A model generated the notes under the pieces. The model was not told the DNA's origin, ran no database searches, and was given only the letters and a program-made list of their open reading frames with translations. Position numbers and translations under genes: made by a program. From contig BLSF01000051.1 in the NCBI GenBank assembly GCA_012862575.1, forward strand, positions 186,001 to 250,000: a stretch of 64,000 nucleotides of DNA, written 5' to 3'. Below, piece after piece: positions 49,431-59,886 of this stretch (positions are counted from its first letter, which is position 1; every line of letters starts with the position of its first letter). This DNA comes from Parietichytrium sp. I65-24A (taxonomy: Eukaryota > Sar > Bigyra > Thraustochytrida > Thraustochytriidae).

Positions 49431-51470
49431 ATGGAAGCGGGCGCGCAGAGGAGGGCTGCCAAACAGGCGCCGTATTTCGCGGCCCCCATACAGGAGGAGA
49501 GCGTGGAGAAAACGGATTTGGATTTGGGTCATGCGATGCCAGTTTCCAAGCTGGATTTGTGTATCGCACCGTCAGACATGGGCTCGATGATGCCACTCGC
49601 AAAAATGCACGACTTGAACAGCGGCAAGGAGGGCGCTGGCGTTGGCAAAAGCGGCGGAATCGACGATGCCTCTAAAGCAAAGAATGCAGACAAGAAGAAT
49701 GAATCGCAGCTCTCGAGACACGGCGGCTCCACCGGATCTGATGAGAATCAGTCTGCATTTGCAAACTGCGGAATAGCTGAGATGTCCAGCGCGTTCTCTG
49801 AGCAAACTGGGGGAGAGGACGCGAGGCAGCATGCGATTCTGCGCAAGAGGAGAAGCAGCGCCAAAATGCCATTGTCGAATGTGAAGTCAGCCGCCGCACC
49901 AGCGACGCCGTCAGCGGCCGCCGTCGAGGGTCAAGACTCGGCCGCGAACGTGTCGGCTGCAGTGCTACCCACGCACGCCAGCTCGAAGGGTGGGGTCAAC
50001 TCTGACCAATGGGCCAAATTAAACAATCTCGCCCTGTTGTATGAACAAGGTTTCATTTTGGAAACAGAGTTCAAGGAGAGACGCTCACAGCTTATAGACG
50101 AACTTACTGGAACAAGGTCCACGGCAGGCACTACGTCACTCTCTGCCACCGGCACAAGCACCGCCAAGAGAATTCGCAAAGCGAGGAGGAGGCGGTCGAG
50201 GGTGTCTAGCTCCATCGTCGTGCCCCGGCCGCCACCCATGAACTTTGAGGTGATTCCCGCCGAGCGCGCCGTGAAGCATTACTTTGACCTGAACACGCGG
50301 ACGTGGAACGCCGAAGAGGTTTTTGTGAGGATCGACGACACCCCGTTCGCGAAAGGTGGGCTTCGCCTTGTGTACCATCTCCAAGAAGTATCTCCGGAAG
50401 AGTACTTCTCCACCATTGTACAGGAAGACGAGGAGGACGAGGACGATGGCGAGAACGGCGGCGACGGAGGCGGCCAGTGCACATTTACAACCACCATTAC
50501 CACCATCACCACTCCTGCCGGAACGAGTCACTTGGCCAGCTCGCCATGGGCTCATGGCGCGGAGCTGGATGGTACGCAGGCCGACGACAACACCGAAGAC
50601 AACAGCGAGAGCGACCCGCAAACTGTTCAAACCGCCGGTGCAAGCGCGGACAGCCTCGTGCGGTCCCAGAAAAGACGAGTGAAACGCGTGAGCTACGTTG
50701 CTAAAATGGCCATCGATCCCAACGAGGACCCGTCTACATACTTTCGTGACGTGGAGGCGCAAGCTCACTGCGCTCACTACGCGCGATTGTTCAACTCGTA
50801 CCAGCCGCCACGCCTCGTGGAGTTTGTGAAGGCATGGGTACTGGAGCTCACCGAGCGACAGGGAAATCCTCTATGTGCCGTCGAGAAGTTTGTGGCGGGT
50901 CCGTACAAGAAACATAACAATAACTATGGCTACGTCAGCGAAGATGTGCGAAACACGCCGCAGGCATTTTCGCACTTTACCTATGAGGCATCAGCGCATA
51001 CCATGCTTGTGGTGGATGTCCAAGGCGTGGACCTCTCAAACATTTGTGCTTACACCGATCCGCAGATCCACACCCTTCATCAGGAAGAGTTCGGAAAAGG
51101 TAATTTGGGCATTCGCGGATTCCACAAATTTTTGTCCACGCATCGCTGCAATGCAATCTGCCGGTACCTGAAGCTTCCGCCAGTAAATCCGAGATACACA
51201 ATGGAAGGAACCATCCCGAACCTTCCATACATGCCAGCGACGAAAATCAATCGCAGCTTGTTCAAAGAAGGTCATTACTTTGAGTCCACACCAGCGCTTC
51301 GCAAGCTTGTCAAGGCGAAAGCCAAAGCTCGACGTCGGAAGAAGCGTGACGCCACTGTTGAGGAGGAAGAGGAGGACCGCCGAGACCCATTCTTACAGTC
51401 ATACATGTGGGATACGCATGACCAAGAGGCCGGGTGGTGCTCCTTTCTTTCATCCTGTGCGATTCTATAG
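49431..51470 (+). CDS. Alpha-kinase with SHOCT-like domain
   Basis: Atypical Ser/Thr kinase of the MHCK/eEF2K alpha-kinase family (679 aa, ATG at 49431). After a low-complexity N-terminus, residues about 190-226 (QWAKLNNLALLYEQGFILET, then EFKERRSQLIDEL) match the SHOCT oligomerisation motif. The kinase core begins near 265 (MNFEVIPAERAVKHYF). Catalytic-type K425 lies in YVAKMAID, followed by NYGYVSED and TPQAFSHFTYEAS, DVQGV, TDPQIHT, the GKGNLG loop (555-560) and the zinc-binding H571-R-C573-x3-C577. A ~90-residue acidic/Thr-rich insert separates the first N-lobe strands from K425. The C-terminus ends CSFLSSCAIL, a possible prenylation-like CAAX (CAIL). Substrate unknown. Confidence 0.92.
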   Translation: MEAGAQRRAAKQAPYFAAPIQEESVEKTDLDLGHAMPVSKLDLCIAPSDMGSMMPLAKMHDLNSGKEGAGVGKSGGIDDASKAKNADKKNESQLSRHGGSTGSDENQSAFANCGIAEMSSAFSEQTGGEDARQHAILRKRRSSAKMPLSNVKSAAAPATPSAAAVEGQDSAANVSAAVLPTHASSKGGVNSDQWAKLNNLALLYEQGFILETEFKERRSQLIDELTGTRSTAGTTSLSATGTSTAKRIRKARRRRSRVSSSIVVPRPPPMNFEVIPAERAVKHYFDLNTRTWNAEEVFVRIDDTPFAKGGLRLVYHLQEVSPEEYFSTIVQEDEEDEDDGENGGDGGGQCTFTTTITTITTPAGTSHLASSPWAHGAELDGTQADDNTEDNSESDPQTVQTAGASADSLVRSQKRRVKRVSYVAKMAIDPNEDPSTYFRDVEAQAHCAHYARLFNSYQPPRLVEFVKAWVLELTERQGNPLCAVEKFVAGPYKKHNNNYGYVSEDVRNTPQAFSHFTYEASAHTMLVVDVQGVDLSNICAYTDPQIHTLHQEEFGKGNLGIRGFHKFLSTHRCNAICRYLKLPPVNPRYTMEGTIPNLPYMPATKINRSLFKEGHYFESTPALRKLVKAKAKARRRKKRDATVEEEEEDRRDPFLQSYMWDTHDQEAGWCSFLSSCAIL

Positions 51471-51797
51471 ACGAGAGGCCCTGACCGGCGCGCTCTTGTT
51501 TTGTCGCCCGAAAATTTGTTGAAGTTTATATATATATATTTTTCCTATTGATTTTATTCAAACCCAAAGTTCTACCACCATTGCCTTCTCAGATGTCTTT
51601 CAAGATTCCCCTCTTTCTCCAAAGATAAAACTCGTGTTTTGCTCGCGATAGCGCAAAATATAGCAAAGAAGGTGTGGATGTAGAACAAGTGACGCTGAGT
51701 AAAAAAACACCCGGAACAGCACTAATTTTACTTGGTTTTCGTTTTTAAAAAGAAATGGTTTTCATGGTTGGAGTGTTTATAAAGCTCCCTAAATCTC
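51471..51797. other. Convergent spacer alpha-kinase/Trm5
   Basis: AT-richer 3' regions with a (TA)n run at 51525-51540. No gene. Confidence 0.6.
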
Positions 51798-53240
51798 TCA
51801 CTCTGCAAGGCCAATTTCTGTTGGCATCCTAAAATGGACACAGTACATATGCTTTTTCGGGGCCACATTTCGTACAAGGCGGACCTCCGCCTCGTCGCGA
51901 TTTATGGGACCTTTCACCACACTCTCTATCCGGTTCAAAATATCCGTCCGGAAGTCGTCTTCGCTGGAGAAGCAATAGCAATGGATGGTTGGGATCGGGG
52001 CTTTTCCAGACGCATCGGTTTTTCTTCTCTTCTGTTCAGGCTCCAGCCCCTTGTCGCCGCTGCTGTAAAGATCAGCGGGAAACACCTTTATAAACGCGTC
52101 CATGAACTCGATAGAACTTGCGGGCAGGTTCATAATTACATGCTGTGCCACCACGCGGTTCTTCAAGAACGTGTCTCGTATAAACTGTCGTGCGTCCATA
52201 TTACTGCACTGAACGAGGTCGTTGACCTTGTTCAGCTTTACGTTCTGCAGAAGGGCCTTGTAGCTGTCCGGGTTGAGATCGCTCGCATGGACTGTGCACC
52301 CCTTCATTGCCGAAGGAATGGCGAAAGGGCCGACTCCGCAAAACGCGTCAACCACTACATCTGAGGAGTCGAACCTATCTACGAGTCGATGATGCTCGTC
52401 CGACAGCCGCGAGTTCCAGTACACCTTTGCAAAGTTAAAACGAAACACGGCTCCGTGCTCCCGTAGCTCCACGTCGAAATCGGGCTCTCCGGCGATGACC
52501 TCCATAGGAAACGTGCGAAACGTGTTTGAAATTGTGCCCACTTTGGTGACCACCGTGCGCACAACGGGATTCTTGTCCATGATAACTTTGCCGACTATTT
52601 TCCTGTAGGGCATGCACTCGTCACGCAGATTCATGTGCGCCAGATGCCCGGCAAGTTCGAATGACGCCGGCAGGTCCGTAAGTTCCGCGGGCATAATCAT
52701 TCGCAGCACCTGCTCAGCGGAGAGTTCATCATAGCCCTCCATTATTGTGTACTCTGTCGTGTCCAGTATGGCGCCTTTCAGCTTGTCCCAGACCGGCTTG
52801 TCCCCCAACGCTTTCTCTAAATCAGACATGTCTTTCACCACGTCCGGGTCAAAGATCAAAAGCTTGGTGTTCTGGCTTGCGTCGTGCGGCACTACATTCT
52901 TGGATGTTTTGCGCCTCAAAATCACTCCGCGAATCTCCTTCATCACTTTACCAATATCAGCTGCTTTCATCACCACCGCGAACGCTTTGGTCTGCACCTC
53001 AAACTTGGAAAAGTCCACGCTCTCCAGCGGGATCGCATCCGGAAGCTCCCCCATCTCTCCCCAACTACAGTAACTTGTCGCGCTCAGCACGCGCCGCCAG
53101 TCTTCCTGCCGCGAGCAGCTCCTTCCTTCGACCGCCCAGCGTCCCGTCCAGTCCTTCGAGCTCGCGCCCAACAATTTACCTGGACTGCGCAGCGCCTTTC
53201 TACAGTGACCGACGAGTATGCGCAGTGGCGCTCTGCGCAT
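51798..53240 (-). CDS. TRM5: tRNA (guanine37-N1)-methyltransferase Trm5
   Basis: Uses S-adenosylmethionine to make m1G37 next to the anticodon, preventing frameshifting. Two ATGs fit: 53238-53240 (480 aa) and 53052-53054 (418 aa). The core after the second start has the Trm5 N-terminal domains, the SAM-binding DAFCGVGPFAIPSA, DLNPDSYKALLQNV, and the catalytic NLPASSIEF. The 62 residues between the two ATGs are rich in Arg/Ser/Ala with few acids (MRRAPLRILVGHCRKALRS...), resembling a mitochondrial presequence. In yeast, Trm5 reaches cytosol and mitochondria from alternative starts, so the same may happen here. Frame further upstream (to 53288) opens only with TTG. Identity is firm, dual targeting inferred. 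Confidence 0.95.
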   Translation of the reverse strand: MRRAPLRILVGHCRKALRSPGKLLGASSKDWTGRWAVEGRSCSRQEDWRRVLSATSYCSWGEMGELPDAIPLESVDFSKFEVQTKAFAVVMKAADIGKVMKEIRGVILRRKTSKNVVPHDASQNTKLLIFDPDVVKDMSDLEKALGDKPVWDKLKGAILDTTEYTIMEGYDELSAEQVLRMIMPAELTDLPASFELAGHLAHMNLRDECMPYRKIVGKVIMDKNPVVRTVVTKVGTISNTFRTFPMEVIAGEPDFDVELREHGAVFRFNFAKVYWNSRLSDEHHRLVDRFDSSDVVVDAFCGVGPFAIPSAMKGCTVHASDLNPDSYKALLQNVKLNKVNDLVQCSNMDARQFIRDTFLKNRVVAQHVIMNLPASSIEFMDAFIKVFPADLYSSGDKGLEPEQKRRKTDASGKAPIPTIHCYCFSSEDDFRTDILNRIESVVKGPINRDEAEVRLVRNVAPKKHMYCVHFRMPTEIGLAE

Positions 53241-54656
53241 GCTGCGCACCCTAACCCACCGCGCACGTCCTCGCCGTATGCTTCTCAAAACGACTCACTG
53301 ACACTCACTCCACGTCAACGACTGAATGAGTGAATGAGTGAATGAGTGAAGCAATGAAATGTGCACACTTGGAGTCCCCGAAGTTCCCGACGACGTTCTC
53401 TATGAGTGGCTTGTAAAAGTTTCACTTTTCGTTTACGGTTTTCTAACTCGGACGATAACTTAGAGATACAGATTGCTGCTCGAGTATACTCGAGTGGAAT
53501 TTTGAGTTCATGTGCATTGCATGTTCATGCGATAACTTTTGATGCATGTGATGGTCGATGGATGGGTGGCTAGGCTCTCCCTCTCTTTATCTCTCTCATA
53601 GTTGTCATGTAGAGTTTAATGAAAGTAGAACGAGTGAAATGAAGTGAAAAGACTCGGCAAACAATGAACGGCTGACGGGTTCTCTCGCAATGAGCCTATC
53701 ATATATGCGTGTTTTGATGAAATGATCAATTCAAATTGAGAATGCTCAGCGCCGTGCTGCTCCGAAAATGAGATGTGAAAAATTTGTTTAAAAGCATTTA
53801 TGTTATGCACATGCGCGTACTTGGAAATAGAAACAGACAAGTTACGTATTATGGTGTTCAAGTTACTATAAACGCCAGCAAAGTGACTCGAATAGTTCCA
53901 TAGTTACTGAGCCAAGGCTCTATTTAAGCTATTTTACGAGTAACATAAACGTCGAAGTGACTGTAAACGCCAGTCGGATGGTATTTGCTAACGGTCAAAT
54001 ATTTTCTGGTGGCCTTTCTCGTCATTCATTGTCAATGTCAATTTGACAATCAACAAAAGATTGCAAGTCTGATTGAATTATTCTGGAAGAGAGCATTGCA
54101 TTTAAGGCTGCGGAAGAGAGGTTTGTTTGGTTTCAGTTTTCTTTCTCGTGAAGGTATATGTTGCAAGTGTCGACGACCAGTTCGGTGAAAGGAAGGAAGG
54201 AAGGAAGGAAAACGTTCTCACTGTCGGATAGTGCACCTCGTCAAGCTGTCAAGCTGTCAAGCTGGGATCGATCAATCAATCAATCAACCCAATGCTACAC
54301 AGAGCGGACGAGGACGTTGCGGGATGCCAGCTTCAAAGCTTACAACGCTCTAAGTTTCGCTTGGTGTTTGATACCTTTGGCGAGTACTCAGGACCGGTGA
54401 TAGTCCGTGGCTAATGGCGGCTCAAGACGCCAACAGCTCTCTATGACTTAGGTTTACTCTGCCTGTCTTGTTGCAACAAACTCAACGTGCTTGTGTTGCT
54501 TATACACAAAGGCAGACGATCAGCCGCGGCGCAAACCCAGTTCAAGTCAAGAGCACGCAAGTCGGAGCGCTCGAGCGGACGACACGGAGGCCGTGCAAAG
54601 GGAGGAGTAAGCGCGCGCGACGTGCAAGGCCTTGGAGGTCTTGTCTTTGCCTGAGA
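53241..54656. other. Divergent spacer Trm5/DAW1
   Basis: No gene. Contains the TGAATGAG array, AAGG array (54190-54210), CAAGCTGT repeats (54240-54262) and ATCA runs (54270-54290). It should include the promoters of Trm5 and DAW1. Confidence 0.6.
53322..53349. repeat. TGAATGAG octamer array
   Basis: Three-plus TGAATGAG copies directly upstream of the Trm5 gene; same unit as the array at 12135-12178. Confidence 0.9.
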
Positions 54657-56189
54657 ATGAAGCTCAAGAGGTTTTTGCTGAGGTACTACCCTCCAGGTGT
54701 CATCCTCGAGTACGAGAAGAGGGATGGCACTCGCGGCGCGAAAGAAATCGATCTGCTGCGCTTAACTCCCGAAACCGATGTCGATGTTTTGGTGAATCAG
54801 ATCGTGTACGAGGAGCCTCTGATCTCTGCAAACAGGAAGCCCCAACTTCGAAAGCTCATTCTGAAGCTGATGGAAAAACTCGAAGTGAATGAGAATCACG
54901 ATTTTTACTTGTTCAAGATCTTGCGGGCTCACATTCTCCCACTCACCAATTGTGCGTTCAACAAAGCAGGTGACAAATTTATTACTGGAAGCTATGATCG
55001 CACGTGCAAAGTCTGGTCCACTGAAACAGGAGACGAGCTCCTCACCCTGGAAGGCCACAAGAATGTCGTGTAAGTTTTCTGTCTCGCAATGCCGCGCCTC
55101 CTCTCACGCTTCTCCCGAGGAATACATTTCTGACCCCTTTCGTCTTTGTCATTGATACACAGCTATGCGATCGCATTCAATCTCCCATATGGAGACAAGA
55201 TTGCAACCGGCTCGTTCGATAAAACCGCCCGCCTGTGGGACGCCAAGACTGGTAAGTGCCTTTTTTATCTGTCGTCTGGGAACACGACAAGCAAGAAAAG
55301 TTGACTAACAGAACAATTTGAAACGTGCGAAGGACAATGCTACCACACCTTCCGAGGGCACGCTACCGAGATTGTGTGCTTGGCCTTCAATCCAAGCGGA
55401 GAAAAACTTGCAACCGGCTCCATGGACAACACGGCGCGCATATACGATGTCGAGACCGGGCAAACGCTGTACACACTAACCGGGCATAGCGCTGAGATTG
55501 TCTCTCTCAACTTTAACGGAGACGGAACGAAGATCTTGACTGGTTCCTTTGATCATACCGTGAGGTTGTGGGATGTTCGATCAGGAAAGTGCATCCACAC
55601 TCTGATGGGCCACCATGGAGAGATCTCAAGTACTCAGTTCTCGTACAGTGGAGACCTCGCCGTGAGCGGGTCCATTGACCGCTCTACTAAGATTTGGGAC
55701 CTAAACCAAGGCACCTGCGTTCAGACGCTCCGTGGTCACAATGATGAGATTTTGGATGTCTCGTTTAGCAGCACCGCAACGAAATTAGTCACCGCCAGCG
55801 CTGATGGCACAGCGCGGGTCTACAACGTCATGACTGGTGCCTGCCAAGCAATTCTCATCGGCCATGAGGGTGAGATCTCCAAGGTCACCTTCAATCCGTA
55901 AGTTTCTCGTCTCTCGCTTTTGTTAAAAAAGGTCGTTCTGTGTTGGGAAAACATAAAAACCATGACTAACCAGAGTGTCATCTGTTTACAATATTGCCAC
56001 AGTCAAGGAACCAAGGTGTTGACTGCCTCTGCCGACAAGACCGCTCGAATCTGGGAAGTTGACAGCGGAGACTGTTTGCAAGTGCTGGACGGTCACTCCG
56101 ATGAGATCTTCTCCTGCGCCTACAACTATGATGGTTCAACGATTATTACTGGATCGAAAGACAATACTTGCAGGATCTGGCGCTGCTAA
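54657..56189 (+). CDS. DAW1: Dynein assembly factor with WD repeats 1 (DAW1)
   Basis: WD40 protein that promotes assembly and loading of outer-arm dynein in cilia/flagella. Four exons: 54657-55069, 55163-55251, 55333-55897, 56003-56189, giving 417 aa, close to the 415 aa of animal DAW1. The ATG begins [20 protein letters not shown], the conserved family N-terminus. Eight WD repeats follow, with recurrent GHxxEI and [18 protein letters not shown]-type blades, ending [12 protein letters not shown]. All introns have GT-AG ends and splice in frame at phases 2, 1 and 2. It proves the organism builds motile flagella. It is convergent with the glucose-6-phosphate dehydrogenase gene. Confidence 0.97.
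55070..55162 (+). other. DAW1 intron 1
   Basis: 93-base GTAAGT...CAG intron, phase 2. Removal joins NVV to YAIAFN as in homologues. Confidence 0.95.
55252..55332 (+). other. DAW1 intron 2
   Basis: 81-base GTAAGT...AAG intron, phase 1, restoring [12 protein letters not shown]. Confidence 0.93.
55898..56002 (+). other. DAW1 intron 3
   Basis: 105-base GTAAGT...CAG intron, phase 2, restoring TFNPQGTKV. Confidence 0.95.
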
Positions 56190-56433
56190 AAGCGTGCATG
56201 GTTTTGCTGAAAAGTCGCATTCGCGCGCATGATCAAGAATGGCGTCGTCTTCTTGAATGCGGGAAATGTGTTGGAAATGTCAAATCTGAGATTATAGGCA
56301 ATAATTTTGACAAGAAAAAGAATGAAATTCACAATTCGCCTGAAAGGTTTTTCAATCTGCTGTCATACCAAAAGAAAAAGCCAAGGTCTTTTTGCATATT
56401 ATATATATATAAAGTATATACGTTTGTTTTATA

Positions 56434-58154
56434 CTAAAGCTCATCGTGCTTTTCCTCTTTGACAATCACTTCAGGGAAGCTCGAGTGCAAGTCAGCGCCG
56501 TGATCGTATATTGTAAGGGCAGGTTTATTTTGCGGACCCTCCAAGTCCTGAAGCAAAGGAGTCCAGACGCGCCATGCCTCAAGGACTTCGTCGAGGCGCA
56601 CAAAGTGCTCGTTTTCGCCCTCCAACGCAGCGCGAAGGAGAACCTCGTAAGCAAACGGCGTTGACGGGGCCATTGCAAGATGACCGACGCCGTCTTTGTG
56701 AGATGTTGTCCAGGAATCTGGAACGACAAACTCGCCAAGAGCGGTTGATCCGAGAATAAACGCGCCTTCAGGACCTTGAGGAGACGGTCCCTGAAGGTTA
56801 AAGACGAGATAGGATCCGTCCTTAAAAACAACTTGCGCATAGGACCTCCTCACACTGAGAGCCTTGCCGGACTTGAAGTGGATGGGGGCGAGGTGAAAAG
56901 CGCTTTTATCGTTGGTAATGTTCAGGATGACGTGCGCATAAGTCAGTGTATTGGAAGGCGACTCAAGCTCCGGCTCCTTCCACCTCCTGCGGTCTTGATT
57001 GACGTGGTCGTTGTAGCTTGCGTATTGTCCAAGCACCACGGCGCTGTCCAGATTGGCTGCACTCAGGCTCTTGAATACTTGCCTGCGAGCTTCGGCTTCC
57101 TCTGCGGAAGCGTTCCCGTGCGAGTAGGATGGCTCCATGTCGAGAAGTGCCATCATCATCATCAAATGATTTTGCATCGTGTCGCGCAGGACGCCGACTT
57201 CGTCGTAGAACCCAGTTCGGCCCTTGCAGTCCTCAGTTTCAAGCATGCCGATTTCAACATGGTCAACTTGGCGCTGGCCGAAAAAGCCATCGACAGAGTT
57301 GAGTTTTCCAAAATCTCTGATTCCTTGAAGCACCGATTTCCCCATGTAGTGATCAACGAGGAGGATTTCCTCCGGCTCAAGAGATTTGTAGAGTCCTTCT
57401 GCAAGCTCCTTGGCAGAATCCAGGTCCACGCCGAATGGCTTCTCAACAATCACACGGAGCCAAGCATTTTTGTTCTTGGGGCGCAAATACTTGTTGATGT
57501 TCTCGGCGATCGAGCCAAAGAATTTGGGGGGAACCGAGAGGTAAAACAATCTCCCAGCCTCCGATTCCGCTTTCTCTTCCTGATTTTTTTCAATGAGCTT
57601 GGCGAGCTGGTCGTACTGTTCGTCTCTGCGAAGCTGAACATAAGGACTCACGCGCTCAAGGAAGGCCGTTTTGCTCCCTTCGTCACTCGCAGTAATATTA
57701 TTCTCCAAGATGCGCTCCAGGATTGGCGATGCCTGCTCCGAGTCCTTCGTAGCCGCTGGGTACACATGCAGCTTGTTTCCGGTCTTCAAACCCCTGCACC
57801 AAACACCAATTCAAAAAGCAAAAAGAAAGAAGGAACAGAACGTAAACGTGAGCCTTCGCGTCTGCATCACTCGAGCTCCCCCGCAAGATAGGACACGCGC
57901 GACTTACTCATCGTAAATATTGTACAAGCCTTGCCACAGGTACTTTTCCGCCAAGTTCCCCGTCGCTCCGAGCAGCACCTTTGCGCCATCAAAGCTCGTC
58001 AGTCAGCCACATTTCGGACTTTTCAAGCGGCCAAGGCGCGCGAGCGCCTGCTTGGCTCTTCACTTACAAAGTTGACTGTCTCCTGGGAGGCCTTGTCCGC
58101 GGCTCCCGTGCCCACGTACACTGCCATGGCTGCCAGCAACCATCTCGAATGCAT
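56434..58154 (-). CDS. ER-lumenal H6PD-type glucose-6-phosphate dehydrogenase without lactonase domain
   Basis: Oxidises glucose-6-phosphate to the lactone, making NADPH. Three exons (minus): 58154-58068, 57978-57908, 57793-56434; 505 aa. ATG 58154 starts a signal peptide (MHSRWLLAAMAVYVGTGAA); the later in-frame ATG (58127) would remove much of it. The protein ends KHDEL, an ER-retrieval signal, so it is predicted to be ER-lumenal. Coenzyme loop GATGNLAEKYLWQGL has the KYLWQGL of animal H6PD. EKPFG (K171) and catalytic DHYMGK (H201, K205) are intact, at the same numbers as human cytosolic G6PD. Animal H6PD is a fusion with 6-phosphogluconolactonase; here no lactonase follows. Supplying NADPH to ER reductases is inferred. 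Confidence 0.92.
57794..57907 (-). other. H6PD-type gene intron 2
   Basis: 114-base GTAAGT...CAG intron, phase 2; joins IYDE to GLKTGNK. Confidence 0.92.
57979..58067 (-). other. H6PD-type gene intron 1
   Basis: 89-base GTAAGT...AAG intron, phase 0; joins ETVNF to VLLGATGNL. An alternative acceptor (CGAG) just upstream would not keep the frame. Confidence 0.88.
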
Positions 58155-58426
58155 TCTGCAATCTCCAATCTGCAATCTCCAATCTGCAACCAATGTACTT
58201 TTTCCTTTCTTTCCTTTCCTTCTCTCTCTTTCTCTCTCTCTCTCTCTCTTCCTCTCACTCTCTTTCTCGCCAACCCCTGTGCACCAATCTTCCTCCAATC
58301 TTCTTCCTTGATCTTGATAATCTTGATAATCTTGATACGAAGGGTGCTGATTGTGAGGGTAGTCTGCTCCTCCATTTACGGGATTGTTAAATTGGCATAG
58401 TAGTTGTGCGGTGGGACGAGGAAGAT

Positions 58427-58450
58427 CAGAATTCAGAATTCAGAATTCAG
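58427..58450. repeat. CAGAATT heptamer triplet
   Basis: Three perfect CAGAATT units plus a CAG, upstream of the H6PD-type gene; similar in style to the repeat before the esterase. Confidence 0.95.
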
Positions 58451-58810
58451 GAGACCATCTTTGATGAAGGAGTGAGTGAATGAATGAATGCGAGGGACAG
58501 TGAGATGGAAACCTCGAGGTTTTGTTTAGAAGAGGAGAGAGAGAGAGAGAGGAAAAGACGAAAGTGTTTGTTTTCTTTGATGTGATTGACTGATGTTCAT
58601 TGACATGCGAGTGAAATGAAATGAAATGGAAGATTGATTCTTGATGGGCGAAAAGAGCTCTTTGGGAGATTGGTTGTTTGTTGGTAGTCAAATTTACATT
58701 TGTATAGGGAGGCAGACTTTGGGGTCAGGCGGCTCTTGCAACATGTTCATCGAAAGGAGTGTAAAGAATGGGAGAGATTTTGTGGTCGTGAGTTTGCTAA
58801 TGGATTGGAT

Positions 58811-58846
58811 TGACTGTGGATCCTATCCCAAATAAACTCACAGTCA
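58811..58846. other. Hairpin formed by the dispersed TGACTGTG/CACAGTCA motif
   Basis: TGACTGTG at 58811-58818 and CACAGTCA at 58839-58846 are perfect 8-base inverted copies 20 bases apart. The right arm is part of an ACTCACAGTCA motif seen elsewhere. Confidence 0.5.
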
Positions 58847-59840
58847 GAGAAAACGAAACGAAACAAAACAAGAGAGAGAGAGAGAGAGCGTTTGTAAAAG
58901 AAAATTTTTTTGAAGTTATTTGACTTGATTGACAATGAGTTAGTGGTTTGTAAAGCTAAAGCCTGCTGTCGGACCAAGAGCCTGCGAGTTCGTTCACTCA
59001 CAGTCACTGTCCACCTAAAGAAACGAAGTTTTACATGTCATTCGCAAAGCCCACCGAGTACTAGGCACCGATGACTACGTTGGGGCGCATTACGGCGACG
59101 TTTCCGTGGAATCGACGACGTTGCTCGGGCCAATCAAGGCACAGATCGAGACTACCACGGACCAAGTTTACCAAGTTTATCAGAATTCAGAAGGTCGAGG
59201 CCCAGCCGACCATAGCCGACCCATCTAGCGGCGCTTCTGGAAAGCAGAATGGCGTCACACAGCAAGTTCATTAAGCCTTCTTCATCCCATCGATCCCATC
59301 CGTCGAGACGATTGGGTCACGGTGGTAAAGCAAGCTAACACAATCGACACGCTCGGCACAATCATCGACACGCTCGACACAATCGCCACTGCCAACGCAA
59401 GCTAATCCGAGCAAAAACTTAGCCCAGAGCCACGGAGCAGAACTTTTATCAGTCGACCAAGACGTTTGACTATCCAACTTGTCCTTTCCGAGACATCGCC
59501 TGTATCAGGCTGATCTGATCTGATCTGGCTGGCCTCGAAGGTCTCGACACTTTTCGGCATCTTCTTTGGGCTCGGGCGGCAGCGCAGTCAAAAAGAAGCT
59601 CTAAGTAATTCAAATACACAGCTCGACGTCGCTAAGGGCTTCGTACGCTCACCTGCAGCTCCTGGCGAGAGTCCGCATTTCCGCGTAATCCGCGCGTATC
59701 GCCGACATGGAGGCTAGACTAGCAATAACTGAGGGTGTTTTGGACAAGTTCCCATGCCTCAAAACTACGCACACACACGGGGATTCTAATCTCTCACTTC
59801 AACAACCAATTCTCAACGCTGTCCTTCTACAGACTGTGAC

Positions 59841-59886
59841 GATGGCGATGGCGATGGCGATGGCGATGGCGATGGCGATGGCGATG
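59841..59886. repeat. GATGGC hexamer microsatellite
   Basis: About seven GATGGC units, perfect apart from the ends. Confidence 0.97.

Noticed and set aside
58023-58067. Readthrough of the first H6PD-type exon as a separate small protein
   Set aside because: A GTAAGT donor sits exactly where homology ends, and splicing restores the conserved coenzyme-binding loop.
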